A stretch of DNA of 64,000 nucleotides from Salipiger bermudensis (GCF_019801965.1 NZ_JAHVIA010000003.1:186001-250000); one strand, 5' to 3'; shown: positions 9,064 through 17,561, counted from the first letter of the stretch. Notes: a model not told the origin generated them from the letters alone. Made by a program: numbers and translations.

Positions 9064-10038
9064 TCAACCGCTGCCGATCAGCACGCCCGCCGCCAGCACC
9101 AGCGCGCCGCCCAGGACCACCTGCATCGAGGCGCGCAGAAAGGGCGTCTCCATGTACCTGTTCTGGATCCACGCGATCGCCCAGAGCTCGATGAAGACGA
9201 TGATCCAGGCGATGCTCGTCGCGGTCCAGAAATGCGGAATCAGGTAGGGCAGCGCGTGGCCCAACCCGCCCACCGTGGTCATCACCCCCGAGGCGATGCC
9301 GCGCTTCAGCGGCGAGCCGCGCCCGGACAGCTCGCCATCGTCCGACGCCGCCTCGGTGAAGCCCATCGATATCCCCGCCCCGACCGAGGCCGCGAGGCCG
9401 ACGAGGAACGTCGTCCAGGTGTCCTGCGTGGCGAAGGCGGTGGCGAAGATCGGCGCCAGGGTCGAGACCGAGCCATCCATCAGCCCCGCCAGACCCGGCT
9501 GCACCCAGGTCAGCACGAACTGCCGATGCGCCAGCCGGTCCTCGTCGCTGCGCGCATCGGCGTCGAGATGCTCTGCCGTCAGCGCGGCGGCGCGGGTCTC
9601 GTGACCGGCCTCGGCGGCGGCGAGATCGCCGAGCAGCTTGCGCGTGCCCGCATCGGTGCTGCGCTTGGCCGCCTCGAGATAGAACCGCTCGGCATCGCGC
9701 TCCATCATCTCCGCCTCTTCGCGGATGCGCTCGAGTCCGAGATTCTGCATCAGCCAGACCGGCCGGCGGGCATAGTACCCCGCGACGTGTTCGCGCCGGA
9801 TCAGCGGAATCACCTCTCCGAAGCGCATCCGGTGCGCCGCGATCAGCGCCTTGCGGTGACCGTCCTCCTCGAGGGCCATGCCGTCGAACACCTGCGCCGT
9901 ATCGGGATAGTCCGCGCGCAGCATCTCGGCATAGCTGCGATAGATGCGGGCGTCGTCCTCCTCGGAGGAAATCGCCAGCGCGAGCACTTCCTGCTCGCTG
10001 AGATCCTTGAATTGGCGACGTTGGGTGAAGAAACGCAT
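9064..10038 (-). CDS. mbfA: Membrane-bound ferritin / iron exporter MbfA (erythrin-VIT1 type)
   Basis: A 324-residue fusion. Residues 1 to about 155 are a rubrerythrin/ferritin-like four-helix domain with iron-binding carboxylates (SSEEDDARIYRSYAE, ALEEDGHRK, EEAEMMERDAERFY, AAAEAGHE). Residues about 170-324 are a VIT1/CCC1-type transporter domain with several membrane helices. Proteins of this build export iron from the cytosol in Agrobacterium and Bradyrhizobium and are repressed by Irr at low iron. Consistent with that, an Irr-type palindrome lies 13-31 nt upstream of the start. It is a single-gene unit divergent from the tetR gene. Confidence 0.93.
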   Translation of the reverse strand: MRFFTQRRQFKDLSEQEVLALAISSEEDDARIYRSYAEMLRADYPDTAQVFDGMALEEDGHRKALIAAHRMRFGEVIPLIRREHVAGYYARRPVWLMQNLGLERIREEAEMMERDAERFYLEAAKRSTDAGTRKLLGDLAAAEAGHETRAAALTAEHLDADARSDEDRLAHRQFVLTWVQPGLAGLMDGSVSTLAPIFATAFATQDTWTTFLVGLAASVGAGISMGFTEAASDDGELSGRGSPLKRGIASGVMTTVGGLGHALPYLIPHFWTATSIAWIIVFIELWAIAWIQNRYMETPFLRASMQVVLGGALVLAAGVLIGSG

Positions 10039-10050
10039 GGGGCAACCTCA

Positions 10051-10069
10051 GTTTGGAATGATTCTAAAC
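10051..10069. promoter_or_regulatory. Iron control element (Irr box) upstream of mbfA
   Basis: GTTTGGAATGATTCTAAAC is a 19-nt palindrome with one mismatched pair (its reverse complement is GTTTAGAATCATTCCAAAC). It resembles the ICE/Irr box of alphaproteobacteria, a TTTAGAA-type inverted repeat. Its position just before mbfA, a known Irr target, supports repression of iron export when heme or iron is scarce. Confidence 0.8.
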
Positions 10070-10180
10070 TAACGCAAGCGCGCCCGGATGCAACGTCCTT
10101 CGCTCTGCCGGCTAATGCGCCGATTGCCGCAGCCCCTGGAGCGCGGGAGGGGCGGCGGATCGCGCCACGCTTGCCGGATC

Positions 10181-10196
10181 TAAACCGGCCGGTCTA
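10181..10196. promoter_or_regulatory. Candidate TetR operator
   Basis: TAAACCGGCCGGTCTA is a 16-nt palindrome with one mismatched pair around a perfect ACCGGCCGGT core. It sits 28 nt before the tetR start, where an autoregulatory operator is expected. The -10/-35 elements it would cover are not clear. Confidence 0.55.
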
Positions 10197-10224
10197 TGAT
10201 CCAGATCACCAGAGGAGAGTGTTC

Positions 10225-10848
10225 ATGCCGGGGAATGCGGCGAGCGTCCGGCGCGGGCGCAAATATGACCAGGTCCTGAACGGCGCGCGCGAGATCTTCC
10301 TGCGCGACGGGTTCGAGGGGGCCAGTGTCGACGAGATCGCCAGAACCGCCGGCGTGTCCAAGGCCACGCTCTACAGCTACTTCCCCGACAAGCGCCTGCT
10401 CTTCATGGAGATGGCCACCGCCCAGTGCCAGGCGCAGGCGGACGCGGTTCTGCTGGCGCTCGATCCAAGCCAGCCGCCCAGGATCGTGCTGCGCTATATC
10501 GGCCACAGCGTTCTCGGCTTTCTGCTGTCGGAGATGGGCCTGCGGGTGTTTCGGATCTGCGTCGCCGAGGCCGACCGCTTCCCCGAGCTCGGAGCCCAGT
10601 TTTACGAATGCGGCCCGGTGCTGGTGCGAAACGAGTTGAAATCCTACCTCGCCACCGCGATGGCGCGCGGCGAAGTCGAGATCGACGATCTGGGGCTTGC
10701 CGCAGATCAGTTCATCGAGCTCTGCAAGGCGGATCTCTGGATCAAGCGGCTGTTCGGGATCCGCGATGACTTCTCCGAAGACGAGATCGCCCATGTCGTG
10801 GATGCGGCGGTCGAGACCTTCCTCGCGCGGTGCGGCCCGTCGAACTGA
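10225..10848 (+). CDS. TetR/AcrR family transcriptional regulator
   Basis: A 207-residue one-component repressor. The N-terminal helix-turn-helix is ILNGAREIFL-type, with GASVDEIARTAGVSKATLYSYF (about residues 32-54), the classic TetR recognition helix ending. The C-terminal domain is the AefR-like type seen in regulators of efflux pumps and fatty-acid genes. AGAGGAGAG precedes the ATG at 10225; a much longer open frame extends upstream to 8740 but is not coding. The next gene begins 13 nt after its stop and encodes a GyrI-like ligand-binding protein, so the two probably form one transcript. Confidence 0.92.
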   Translation: MPGNAASVRRGRKYDQVLNGAREIFLRDGFEGASVDEIARTAGVSKATLYSYFPDKRLLFMEMATAQCQAQADAVLLALDPSQPPRIVLRYIGHSVLGFLLSEMGLRVFRICVAEADRFPELGAQFYECGPVLVRNELKSYLATAMARGEVEIDDLGLAADQFIELCKADLWIKRLFGIRDDFSEDEIAHVVDAAVETFLARCGPSN

Positions 10849-10861
10849 GATCGGAGCGCCC

Positions 10862-11350
10862 GTGACACCGGCCTTTGCCTTCGCAAACGTCACAATCCGC
10901 GAGCTGTCCCCGGTGCCGGTCGCGATGCTGTCGCATGTCGGGCACCCCGCGGGCATCGCCGCGAGCGTCGAGCGCTTCATCGCCCTGAGAAAGGCTGCGG
11001 GGCTGCGCCCGCCCGAGAGCGCCACCTACAATGTCTACCGGATCGGCCCGTCCGACGCGGCGCCCGAGCGCTTCCGGATGGATCTCTGCGCGGGCACAAA
11101 CGGGCGCAGGGAAGTGCTCGAAGGGCTCACGCTTGGCGAGATTCCCGGCGGCCGCCGCGCGGTGCTGCGCGTCACCGGGCCCGAGGCGCTGCTCGAGGCA
11201 GCGATCCCCTGGCTGCGGCGCGACTGGTTCGTGAGAAGCGGCGAGACGCTCGGCGATTTCCCGGCCTATTGCCAGCGCGTCGCCATGCCGCCGCAGGTCC
11301 GGGCGACCGCGATGGTCAGCGATCTCTTCCTGCCGCTCAGGCCGCGCTAG
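10862..11350 (+). CDS. GyrI-like / AraC-effector-binding domain protein
   Basis: A 162-residue free-standing small-molecule-binding domain: IRELSPVPVAMLSHVGHPAGI opens the fold, followed by YNVYRIGPSD and FRMDLCAG. This resembles the GyrI-like superfamily that binds hydrophobic drugs or inhibits gyrase. It starts with GTG at 10862, with CGGAG upstream, 13 nt after the tetR stop. Coupling with a TetR regulator suggests a drug- or metabolite-responsive unit, but the ligand cannot be read from sequence. Its TAG overlaps the stop of the convergent NYN gene. Confidence 0.8.
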   Translation: MTPAFAFANVTIRELSPVPVAMLSHVGHPAGIAASVERFIALRKAAGLRPPESATYNVYRIGPSDAAPERFRMDLCAGTNGRREVLEGLTLGEIPGGRRAVLRVTGPEALLEAAIPWLRRDWFVRSGETLGDFPAYCQRVAMPPQVRATAMVSDLFLPLRPR

Positions 11351-12057
11351 TCGAGCCGGCGCACCAGCAGCTGATTGCCCGGGCCGCGCTTGGTCTCGAA
11401 AACCTTGAGCTCCGACACCAGGTCCGAGAGCTTGCGCTTGCCGTAGCTGCGGGTGTCGAAATCCGGGTTCGCCGCGGTGATGAACTGGCCGAGCTGGCCC
11501 AGCGTGTACCAGTCATCCTCCTGCTCGATGGCATCCATCGCGGTGAAGATGAGGTTGCGCGCCTCCTCGAGCTTGCCGGCGGCGCGCGGCGCGCGGTCGC
11601 CGCTTTTGCGCTCCGGCGCACCATCGAGGTTTTCGAGGAAGATGAAGCGCTTGCAGGCCTTGCGGAAGGCATCCGGCGTTTTCTGCATGCCCATGCCGTA
11701 GACGTCGAGCCCCTGCTCGCGGATGCGGCTGGCGAGGCGGGTGAAATCGCTGTCGGAGCTGACCACCACGAAGCCGTCGAAGCGGCCGGTATGCATCAGG
11801 TCCATGGCGTCGATTACCAGCGAGATATCCGACGAGTTCTTGCCCACGGTGTTGGCCGGCGAGTGGTGCGGCACGAGGCCAAACTCGGCCGAGATCTTCG
11901 ACCAGCCCGAGATCTGCTGGCTGGCAAAATCGCCGTAGACGCGCCGCACGCTGGCCTCGCCCAGCGAGGCGATCTCGTCGAAGATCGCCTTGGCGTATTT
12001 CGGCGAGGTGTTGTCGGCGTCGATCAGGACGGCGAGCAGGCGGGTGTCTTCGGCCAC
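11347..12057 (-). CDS. NYN domain protein (LabA/DUF88-like, PIN-fold RNase)
   Basis: 236 residues. The NYN domain carries the acidic residues of the PIN-like fold: VLIDADN (10-16), SDISLVIDAMDLM near 75-90 and VVVSSDSDFTRLA near 97-109. A C-terminal winged-helix-like segment (about 165-236, DDWYTLGQLGQFI) resembles the OST-HTH/LOTUS module often paired with NYN in bacteria. It likely acts on RNA; the substrate is unknown. It ends in a CTAG shared with the convergent gene and is preceded by the acetyltransferase gene 17 nt upstream, suggesting one transcript with that gene and the ion channel. Confidence 0.88.
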   Translation of the reverse strand: MAEDTRLLAVLIDADNTSPKYAKAIFDEIASLGEASVRRVYGDFASQQISGWSKISAEFGLVPHHSPANTVGKNSSDISLVIDAMDLMHTGRFDGFVVVSSDSDFTRLASRIREQGLDVYGMGMQKTPDAFRKACKRFIFLENLDGAPERKSGDRAPRAAGKLEEARNLIFTAMDAIEQEDDWYTLGQLGQFITAANPDFDTRSYGKRKLSDLVSELKVFETKRGPGNQLLVRRLD

Positions 12058-12074
12058 GGGAAAGGCTCCTGAAA

Positions 12075-12575
12075 TCAGTCCGTTTCGAGGGCCTTATACA
12101 TGACCAGCGCGTCGACATAACCCTTTTCCGGGTGATGGAAGGCGCCCGGCAGGCGGCCCGCGATGTCGAAGCCGGCGCGCTGCCAGATCTCCACCGCGCG
12201 GCTGTTGCTGGAGACCACGAAATTGAACTGCATGGCGCGGAAGCCCAGCGCCTTGGCGGTCTCGAGCGCATGGGCCAGCATGGCGCGGGCGATGCCCCTG
12301 CCGGCCTGCGCCGGGTCGGTGGCGAAGCCGCAATTGCAGACATGGCTACCGCCGCCCTTCTGGTTGCGCACGATGTAGTAGCTGCCCGCCACCGCGCCGT
12401 CGATCAGCGCCGAGAACACCCGGCGCTCGGGGCCGCACCAATAGGCCAGCGCATCATCGCGCGGGATGTCGGGGTCGATCGCATAGGTCTCGCCGGCCCG
12501 GAACACCGGCTCGAGGATGCGCCACAGCGCGGCCTTATCTTCCTGGGCATAAGGGCGGATCGCCACGTCGATCAT
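12075..12575 (-). CDS. GNAT family N-acetyltransferase
   Basis: A 166-residue GNAT-fold enzyme. The acetyl-CoA pyrophosphate loop is AQAGRGIARAM (the Q/RxxGxG/A motif) and is followed by the helix LAHALETAKALGF and the C-terminal NFVVSSNSRAVEIWQRAGF typical of this family. The acceptor is unknown. The ATG at 12575 shares its A with the TGA of the upstream ion-channel gene, so the two are translationally coupled and a longer frame to 12626 is disregarded. Confidence 0.9.
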   Translation of the reverse strand: MIDVAIRPYAQEDKAALWRILEPVFRAGETYAIDPDIPRDDALAYWCGPERRVFSALIDGAVAGSYYIVRNQKGGGSHVCNCGFATDPAQAGRGIARAMLAHALETAKALGFRAMQFNFVVSSNSRAVEIWQRAGFDIAGRLPGAFHHPEKGYVDALVMYKALETD

Positions 12576-13345
12576 CAATACTCGCCTTCGGTTTCGATGT
12601 GGATGACGGTGCCGCAATGCTTGCAATGCACCGCATCGGCATCATGCAGCGACAGCCCGCAGGTGCCGCAGGTCTCGCGCACCTTGGCGGGGCGGAACAG
12701 CACCTGCGCCAGCCGCAGGAACAGGGTCACGCCGCAGATCATCACCACCACGGAGATCATCCGCCCCAGCGAGCCTGTGAGGGTGATGTCGCCGAAGCCG
12801 GTGGTGGTGAGCGCGGTCACGGTGAAATAGAGCGCGTCGGCGTAGTTCTCGATCTGGGGGTTGGTGCGGTACTGGGTGGCATAGACCAGCCCGGTCATCA
12901 CGAAGATGAAGACCATCAGGTTGAGCGTCGCGCTGAACACGTCCTGGTAGCGGCGGAAGAACGGGAAATCCTCCCGCAGCCGCCGGAACAGCTGGTAAGT
13001 GTGCAGGAAACGCAGCGTCCGCACCACGCGCAGGAAGCCCAGGCCCTCGCCCGCCAGCGGCGCGAGGAAGGAGCCGATCGAGACGATGTCGGCCAGCGTC
13101 ACCGGGCGGATCAGGAAGCGCAACTTCTGCGGTTCGATGGACATCCTCGCGAGGAAATCCGCGAGGAACACCACCCCGAAGAGCATGTCGACCGTCTCGA
13201 CGACGCGGCCGTGATTGCTGAAGGAGGTGGCGACCACGTAGAGGATCGTGCCGATATCGAAGGCCAGGACGCCGTAGCGAAAGCGGTGCGCCCGGTCGCT
13301 GTCGCCCTCGTAGAGCTCTCGCAATGTCTCGAGCGCCTTGGCCAT
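12575..13345 (-). CDS. Voltage-sensor-type potassium channel with C-terminal zinc ribbon
   Basis: 256 residues. It has four N-terminal membrane helices with an S4-like positively charged helix (FLRVVRTLRFLHTYQLFRRL, about 105-124), then a pore domain with selectivity filter TTTGFGDI (180-187), a GFG variant of GYG. The C-terminus is a zinc ribbon, C-x2-C-x11-C-x2-C (Cys226, 229, 241, 244), an unusual cytosolic add-on. It likely conducts K+ across the inner membrane. The start at 13345 has AAGGA ten bases upstream; an ATG at 13384 would add 13 residues but has no Shine-Dalgarno. It heads a likely three-gene unit with the acetyltransferase and NYN genes. Confidence 0.85.
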   Translation of the reverse strand: MAKALETLRELYEGDSDRAHRFRYGVLAFDIGTILYVVATSFSNHGRVVETVDMLFGVVFLADFLARMSIEPQKLRFLIRPVTLADIVSIGSFLAPLAGEGLGFLRVVRTLRFLHTYQLFRRLREDFPFFRRYQDVFSATLNLMVFIFVMTGLVYATQYRTNPQIENYADALYFTVTALTTTGFGDITLTGSLGRMISVVVMICGVTLFLRLAQVLFRPAKVRETCGTCGLSLHDADAVHCKHCGTVIHIETEGEY

Positions 13346-13475
13346 GCCATTCAGATCCTTGCTGTCTTTCTCCGCTATACCCATTGGGGCGGGCGCGGGG
13401 CAAGGCTCGCGGTCGATTGCCGCCGCCGGCGCAGGGCGCGCTGGCGACGGGGAGTCGTGGCATCAGGCTGAGGGA

Positions 13476-16040
13476 TCAGAACCGCTCGAGCAGGCGTTCG
13501 AGGTAGTCGAGCTCTTCCTGCGGGCGCTCGCCCTCGCCGGACCGGCGGCGGATCTCGTCGAGCAGCTCGCGGGCACGGCGGTAGACGTCTTCGTCCTGCA
13601 CCATGTTCTCGTCGGTGCCGATATTGCCGTTGGCGCCGGCATTGCGGCCCAGCGGGTCGCGCTGCTGACCGGGATTGCCGCCCTGCTGCTGGCCCTGCTG
13701 GCCGGGGTTCTGCTGCTGTTGCTGCGCCATCGCCTCGCCAAGGCTGCGCATGCCCTCGCGCAGCGCCTCCATGGCTTGGGACTGGTTGTCGATGGCGCCA
13801 GCGAGATCATCCTGCCGGAGCGACTCCTCGGCCCCGTCCATGGCCTCCTCGGCCCGGCGCAGCGCATCGCGCGCGGCCTCGCCGGGCTCGGTCCCGGCGC
13901 CGGGCAGGTTCTGGCGCTGGCGGTTCAGCTCGTCGCGCAGCTGCTGCTGGCGGTTGGCGAGGCTGTCTTCGAGCGACTGCTCTCCACCCTGCCCCTGCTG
14001 GCCCTGCTGTTCGCCCTGCCCTTGCCCCTGCTGCTGGCCGCCCTGACCCTGCTGGCCCTGCTGCTGACCTTGCTGGCCCTGTTGGCCTTGCTGACCCTGC
14101 TGACCGGGGTTGAACTGCTCCTGCAGCTGGCGGAACGCCTCGTCCGACAGGCCCTGCTGTTCGCGCAGCGTCTCGCCGAGCCCTTCCATCGCCTGCTCGC
14201 CCGGCGACTGGCCCTGCTGGCCCTGCGTCACCTGCATGTTCTCCATCAGCTCCTGAAGCTGGCGCAGCGCCTCCTGCGCCTCGGCCATGCGGCCCTGCTC
14301 CATCAGCTCCTGGATCCGGTCCATCATGCGCTGCAGGTCGTTCTGGCTCATCTCCATGCTGTCTTGCGACTGCGCCATCTCGGGATTCTGCTCGGCCTGC
14401 TGCTGCGCCTGCCGCGACAGCTGCCGGAGGTAATCGTCGGTGGCCTCGCGCAGCTCCTGCATCAGCTCGGCGATCTCCTGATCGGAGGCGCCGTTCTTCA
14501 TCGCCTCCGAAAGCCGCTCCTGCGCGCGCTGCAGCCGCTCGAGCGCCGAGGCCAGATCGCCCTCCTCGAGGATGATTGCCAGATCCCACATCGCCTTGGC
14601 GATCTCGGCCTGCTGTTCGTCGCCCATCGACGGCCCCGCCGCCTCGAGCTGGCGCAGGATGGCGCGCAGCCGCAGGTACGGCACCGCCGAGCGGAACACG
14701 TCGTCGGGCAGGTGGCTGACGGCACGGATGATGCGGCTGATCTCGGGGATGTTGTCGCGGGTCCAGAGCAGCGCCCGGCGCTGCTCGATCACCGCCGCCG
14801 CCATCGGATCGAAAAAGCGCCTCCCCGGCAGGGTGATGGTCTCGACCTCGGCCTGCCCGGTCTGGCCGGCCTCGTCCTCGACGCTGATCGTCAGGCGCAC
14901 CGGCAGGTTGGCCCAGGGATGCTCGGAGAAATTCTCGACCAGCGTCTCTGTAAATTCGGCCCGGTCGCCGGCGATGGGCATCGGCAGCGGCACCTCGATG
15001 GCCGGGCGCGGCTCGGGCTCGGCGGCGAGCAGGTAGTCGCGCGCGACCTCGCCCAACGCCAGCTCGATGCGCGCGCTGCCCGCGACCACGCCGTAATCGT
15101 CGCTGGCGGCGAAGGGGATCTGCGCGTCGCCCTCGTAGCTCGATTCGATCTCGCCCTCGCGGCGCACGCTGGGGGCGGCATCGGCGGTGACGCTCACCTC
15201 CCAGGCCCGACCTCCCGGGCCGTCGATGGCCAGCCGCCCGGATTGCAGCACGGCGAAATCCTGCGCCGTCTCCTGCGCCGCCTCGGGCGAGACCGCACGG
15301 CCCGAGACGCTCTCGTCGACCGACAGCGCCCCCACTTCGCCATACATGCGCAGCGTGATCTGCGCGCCCTCGGGCACGCTCAGACCGGGCGCGGTGATGT
15401 CGTTGAGATAGACCGACGGCAGGCGGGTGTAGCCCGGCGGCTCCATCCAGCCCTCCCACGCGGGCCCGGCGGCGAGATCGACGCCGCTCGGCCCCATCGC
15501 CGTCACCGAGGAGACGCGCAGGAACGAGCCGAAGACCAGCGCCGCGGCGAAGGCCAAGAGCGCCACGTAGCGCAGCGCGAAGGGATCGGCCCTGGCGACC
15601 CGCAGATCCGGCTCCACCGCCCGGGCCTCGGCCAGCCGGGCGCGCATCCGCGCCTGGTGCGCCTGCCAGACCGCCTGCGAGCCCATGTCGCCCGCCCCGA
15701 TGGCCTGGTCGTCGAGCGCCGCCTGGATCGGGTTGCCGCGCAGGCTGCCGTCGAGCCGCGCCATGGCCTCGGCCTTGGTCGGCCAGACCAGCATTCGCGC
15801 CCCGCGCCAGATCGCCCAGCCCACGGCAGCCAAGAAGACCACGGCCGCGACCCAGACCCACTCCACCGTGACGAGGTCCTGCACGCCCAGCATCAACAGT
15901 CCCAGCGCCGCGATCAGCAGCGACCAGAGCGGCCAGAAGGCACGCGTGATGCGCTCCGCGCCCATGCCCCAGAGGGTCAGACGCAGCGGCCACTTGATGG
16001 GTTTCAGGATGTCCGGCGGCGGTGTTCCCGTCTCGGGCAT
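13476..16040 (-). CDS. TIGR02302 family (DUF4175) membrane protein
   Basis: 854 residues. Two N-terminal membrane helices (about 35-78) and a third near 155-172 are followed by a large periplasmic region. The C-terminal third is strongly low-complexity: predicted coiled coil, then runs built from GQQ and GQQGQ units, then a conserved end (DEDVYRRARELLDEIRRRS). This matches TIGR02302, an alphaproteobacterial family of unknown function often encoded beside lysA and argH, as here. The gene starts 37 nt after the lysA stop on the same strand. Envelope or cell-wall involvement is an inference from topology and neighbours only. Confidence 0.9.
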   Translation of the reverse strand: MPETGTPPPDILKPIKWPLRLTLWGMGAERITRAFWPLWSLLIAALGLLMLGVQDLVTVEWVWVAAVVFLAAVGWAIWRGARMLVWPTKAEAMARLDGSLRGNPIQAALDDQAIGAGDMGSQAVWQAHQARMRARLAEARAVEPDLRVARADPFALRYVALLAFAAALVFGSFLRVSSVTAMGPSGVDLAAGPAWEGWMEPPGYTRLPSVYLNDITAPGLSVPEGAQITLRMYGEVGALSVDESVSGRAVSPEAAQETAQDFAVLQSGRLAIDGPGGRAWEVSVTADAAPSVRREGEIESSYEGDAQIPFAASDDYGVVAGSARIELALGEVARDYLLAAEPEPRPAIEVPLPMPIAGDRAEFTETLVENFSEHPWANLPVRLTISVEDEAGQTGQAEVETITLPGRRFFDPMAAAVIEQRRALLWTRDNIPEISRIIRAVSHLPDDVFRSAVPYLRLRAILRQLEAAGPSMGDEQQAEIAKAMWDLAIILEEGDLASALERLQRAQERLSEAMKNGASDQEIAELMQELREATDDYLRQLSRQAQQQAEQNPEMAQSQDSMEMSQNDLQRMMDRIQELMEQGRMAEAQEALRQLQELMENMQVTQGQQGQSPGEQAMEGLGETLREQQGLSDEAFRQLQEQFNPGQQGQQGQQGQQGQQQGQQGQGGQQQGQGQGEQQGQQGQGGEQSLEDSLANRQQQLRDELNRQRQNLPGAGTEPGEAARDALRRAEEAMDGAEESLRQDDLAGAIDNQSQAMEALREGMRSLGEAMAQQQQQNPGQQGQQQGGNPGQQRDPLGRNAGANGNIGTDENMVQDEDVYRRARELLDEIRRRSGEGERPQEELDYLERLLERF

Positions 16041-16077
16041 GAAGGTCTCCTGCGGTCCCGGCCGCAGGAGGAATGCC

Positions 16078-17343
16078 CTACAGCCACTCGGGCAGGCTAT
16101 CGCGGTTTATGATTTCCTCAAAGCTCGGTCTCCGGCGAATGACGGCGAATTGATCACCTTTCACCAGCACTTCGGGGATCAGTGCCCGCGTATTGTACTC
16201 GCTCGACATCACCGCGCCATAGGCGCCCGCCGAGCGGAAGGCGACGAGATCGCCCGCCCCCAGCGCCGGCATCATCCGGCCCTTGGCGAAGGTGTCGCCG
16301 GATTCGCAGACCGGGCCGACGATGTCGAACGCGGCCTGCTCGGCGCCGGCCTCCGGCTCGATCACCGGCACGATGTCGTGATGCGCCTCGTACATGGCCG
16401 GGCGGATCAGGTCGTTCATCGCGGCGTCGAGGATCAGGAAGTTCCGCCCCTCGCCTTCCTTGAGGTAGATCACCTCGGAGACGAGGATGCCGGCATTGCC
16501 GGCGATCAGCCGACCCGGCTCGATCTCGATCTCGCAGCCCAGGTGGCCGAGCTCGCGCTCGATCATCGCGCCGTATTCGACCGGCAGCGGCGGTGCCTCG
16601 TTGCTGCGGGTGTAGGGAATCCCGAGGCCGCCGCCGAGATCAAGCCGCGAAATCTCGTGCCCGTCGGCGCGCAGCGCCTCGGTGAGCTCGGCGACCTTGC
16701 GATAGGCCATGGCGAAGGGCTCGAGCTCGGTGAGCTGCGAGCCGATATGCACGTCGATGCCGATCACCTTAAGCCCGGGCAGGGCGGCGGCCTCGGCATA
16801 GACCGCGCGGGCCTTGGCGATCGGAATGCCGAACTTGTTCTCGCTCTTGCCGGTGGCGATCTTGGCGTGGGTCCTGGCGTCGACATCCGGGTTCACCCGC
16901 ACGGTGACCGGCGCCACGACGCCCATCGCCGAGGCCACCTCCGAGATCACCCGCATCTCGGGCTCGCTCTCGATGTTGAACTGGCGGATGCCGCCCTCGA
17001 GCGCGGTGCGGATCTCTTCGCGGGTCTTGCCGACGCCGGAGAACACGATGCGCTCGCCGGGCACGCCGGCGGCCCTGGCGCGGGCGTATTCGCCGCCCGA
17101 GACCACGTCCATCCCGGCCCCGGCCTCGGCCAGCGTCTTCAGGATGGCCTGGTTCGAGGCCGCCTTCATGGCGTAGCAGACGAGATGCGGCCCCCAGGCC
17201 AGCGCCTCGTCGAAGAGGCGGAAATGGCGCAGCAGCGTGGCGGTGGAATAGACATAGACCGGCGTGCCGACCGCGGCGGCGATCTCGGCCACCGGCACGT
17301 CCTCGGCATAGAGCTGCCCGTCACGATAGAGAAAATGGTCCAT
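16078..17343 (-). CDS. lysA: Diaminopimelate decarboxylase
   Basis: A 421-residue fold type III PLP enzyme catalysing the last step of lysine synthesis (meso-diaminopimelate to L-lysine plus CO2). The PLP-binding Lys60 is in CYAMKAASNQ. The phosphate-binding loop LDLGGGLGIPY, the EPGRLIAGNAG motif and the C-terminal catalytic Cys in GPVCESGDTF are present. AGGAGG lies upstream of the ATG at 17343, which excludes the longer frame to 17373. It follows the argH-lipoprotein-DUF2834 group, separated by a 343-nt gap that holds two repeats. Confidence 0.96.
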   Translation of the reverse strand: MDHFLYRDGQLYAEDVPVAEIAAAVGTPVYVYSTATLLRHFRLFDEALAWGPHLVCYAMKAASNQAILKTLAEAGAGMDVVSGGEYARARAAGVPGERIVFSGVGKTREEIRTALEGGIRQFNIESEPEMRVISEVASAMGVVAPVTVRVNPDVDARTHAKIATGKSENKFGIPIAKARAVYAEAAALPGLKVIGIDVHIGSQLTELEPFAMAYRKVAELTEALRADGHEISRLDLGGGLGIPYTRSNEAPPLPVEYGAMIERELGHLGCEIEIEPGRLIAGNAGILVSEVIYLKEGEGRNFLILDAAMNDLIRPAMYEAHHDIVPVIEPEAGAEQAAFDIVGPVCESGDTFAKGRMMPALGAGDLVAFRSAGAYGAVMSSEYNTRALIPEVLVKGDQFAVIRRRPSFEEIINRDSLPEWL

Positions 17344-17448
17344 ACCGGCCTCCTGCGCTACAGGCGCCGCCATAGCGCAGCCCCGGCGCTTTCACCAGCC
17401 CCCGCGACCACTGCGCGCAAACCGACGGCACCGCCCTGACGCCCCCGT

Positions 17449-17473
17449 CTTCTCTACGTCCCAAATACTCAAA
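17449..17473 (+). repeat. Intergenic repeat copy 3 (short form)
   Basis: A 25-nt box beginning CTTCTCTACGT and ending CAAATACTCAAA. It differs from copy 4 at one base. It lies in the 343-nt gap between lysA (start 17343) and the DUF2834 gene; apart from copies 3 and 4 the gap holds C-rich sequence without recognisable features. Confidence 0.7.
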
Positions 17474-17536
17474 CCCCTGCCCGCGCCACATGCGCACCGC
17501 CGACCAGACGCCGGACCCGAGACGCCCCATCCCCAG

Positions 17537-17561
17537 CTTCTCTACGTTCCAAATACTCAAA
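17537..17561 (+). repeat. Intergenic repeat copy 4 (short form)
   Basis: The same 25-nt box as copy 3, 88 nt away in the same orientation, identical at 24 of 25 positions. Compared with copy 7 near 43.9 kb it also differs at only one position. Confidence 0.7.

Noticed and set aside
13338-16112. A 924-codon plus-strand frame opposite the TIGR02302 gene
   Set aside because: Its Leu-rich translation is the reverse reading of the Gln/Gly repeats; no start signal and no family.
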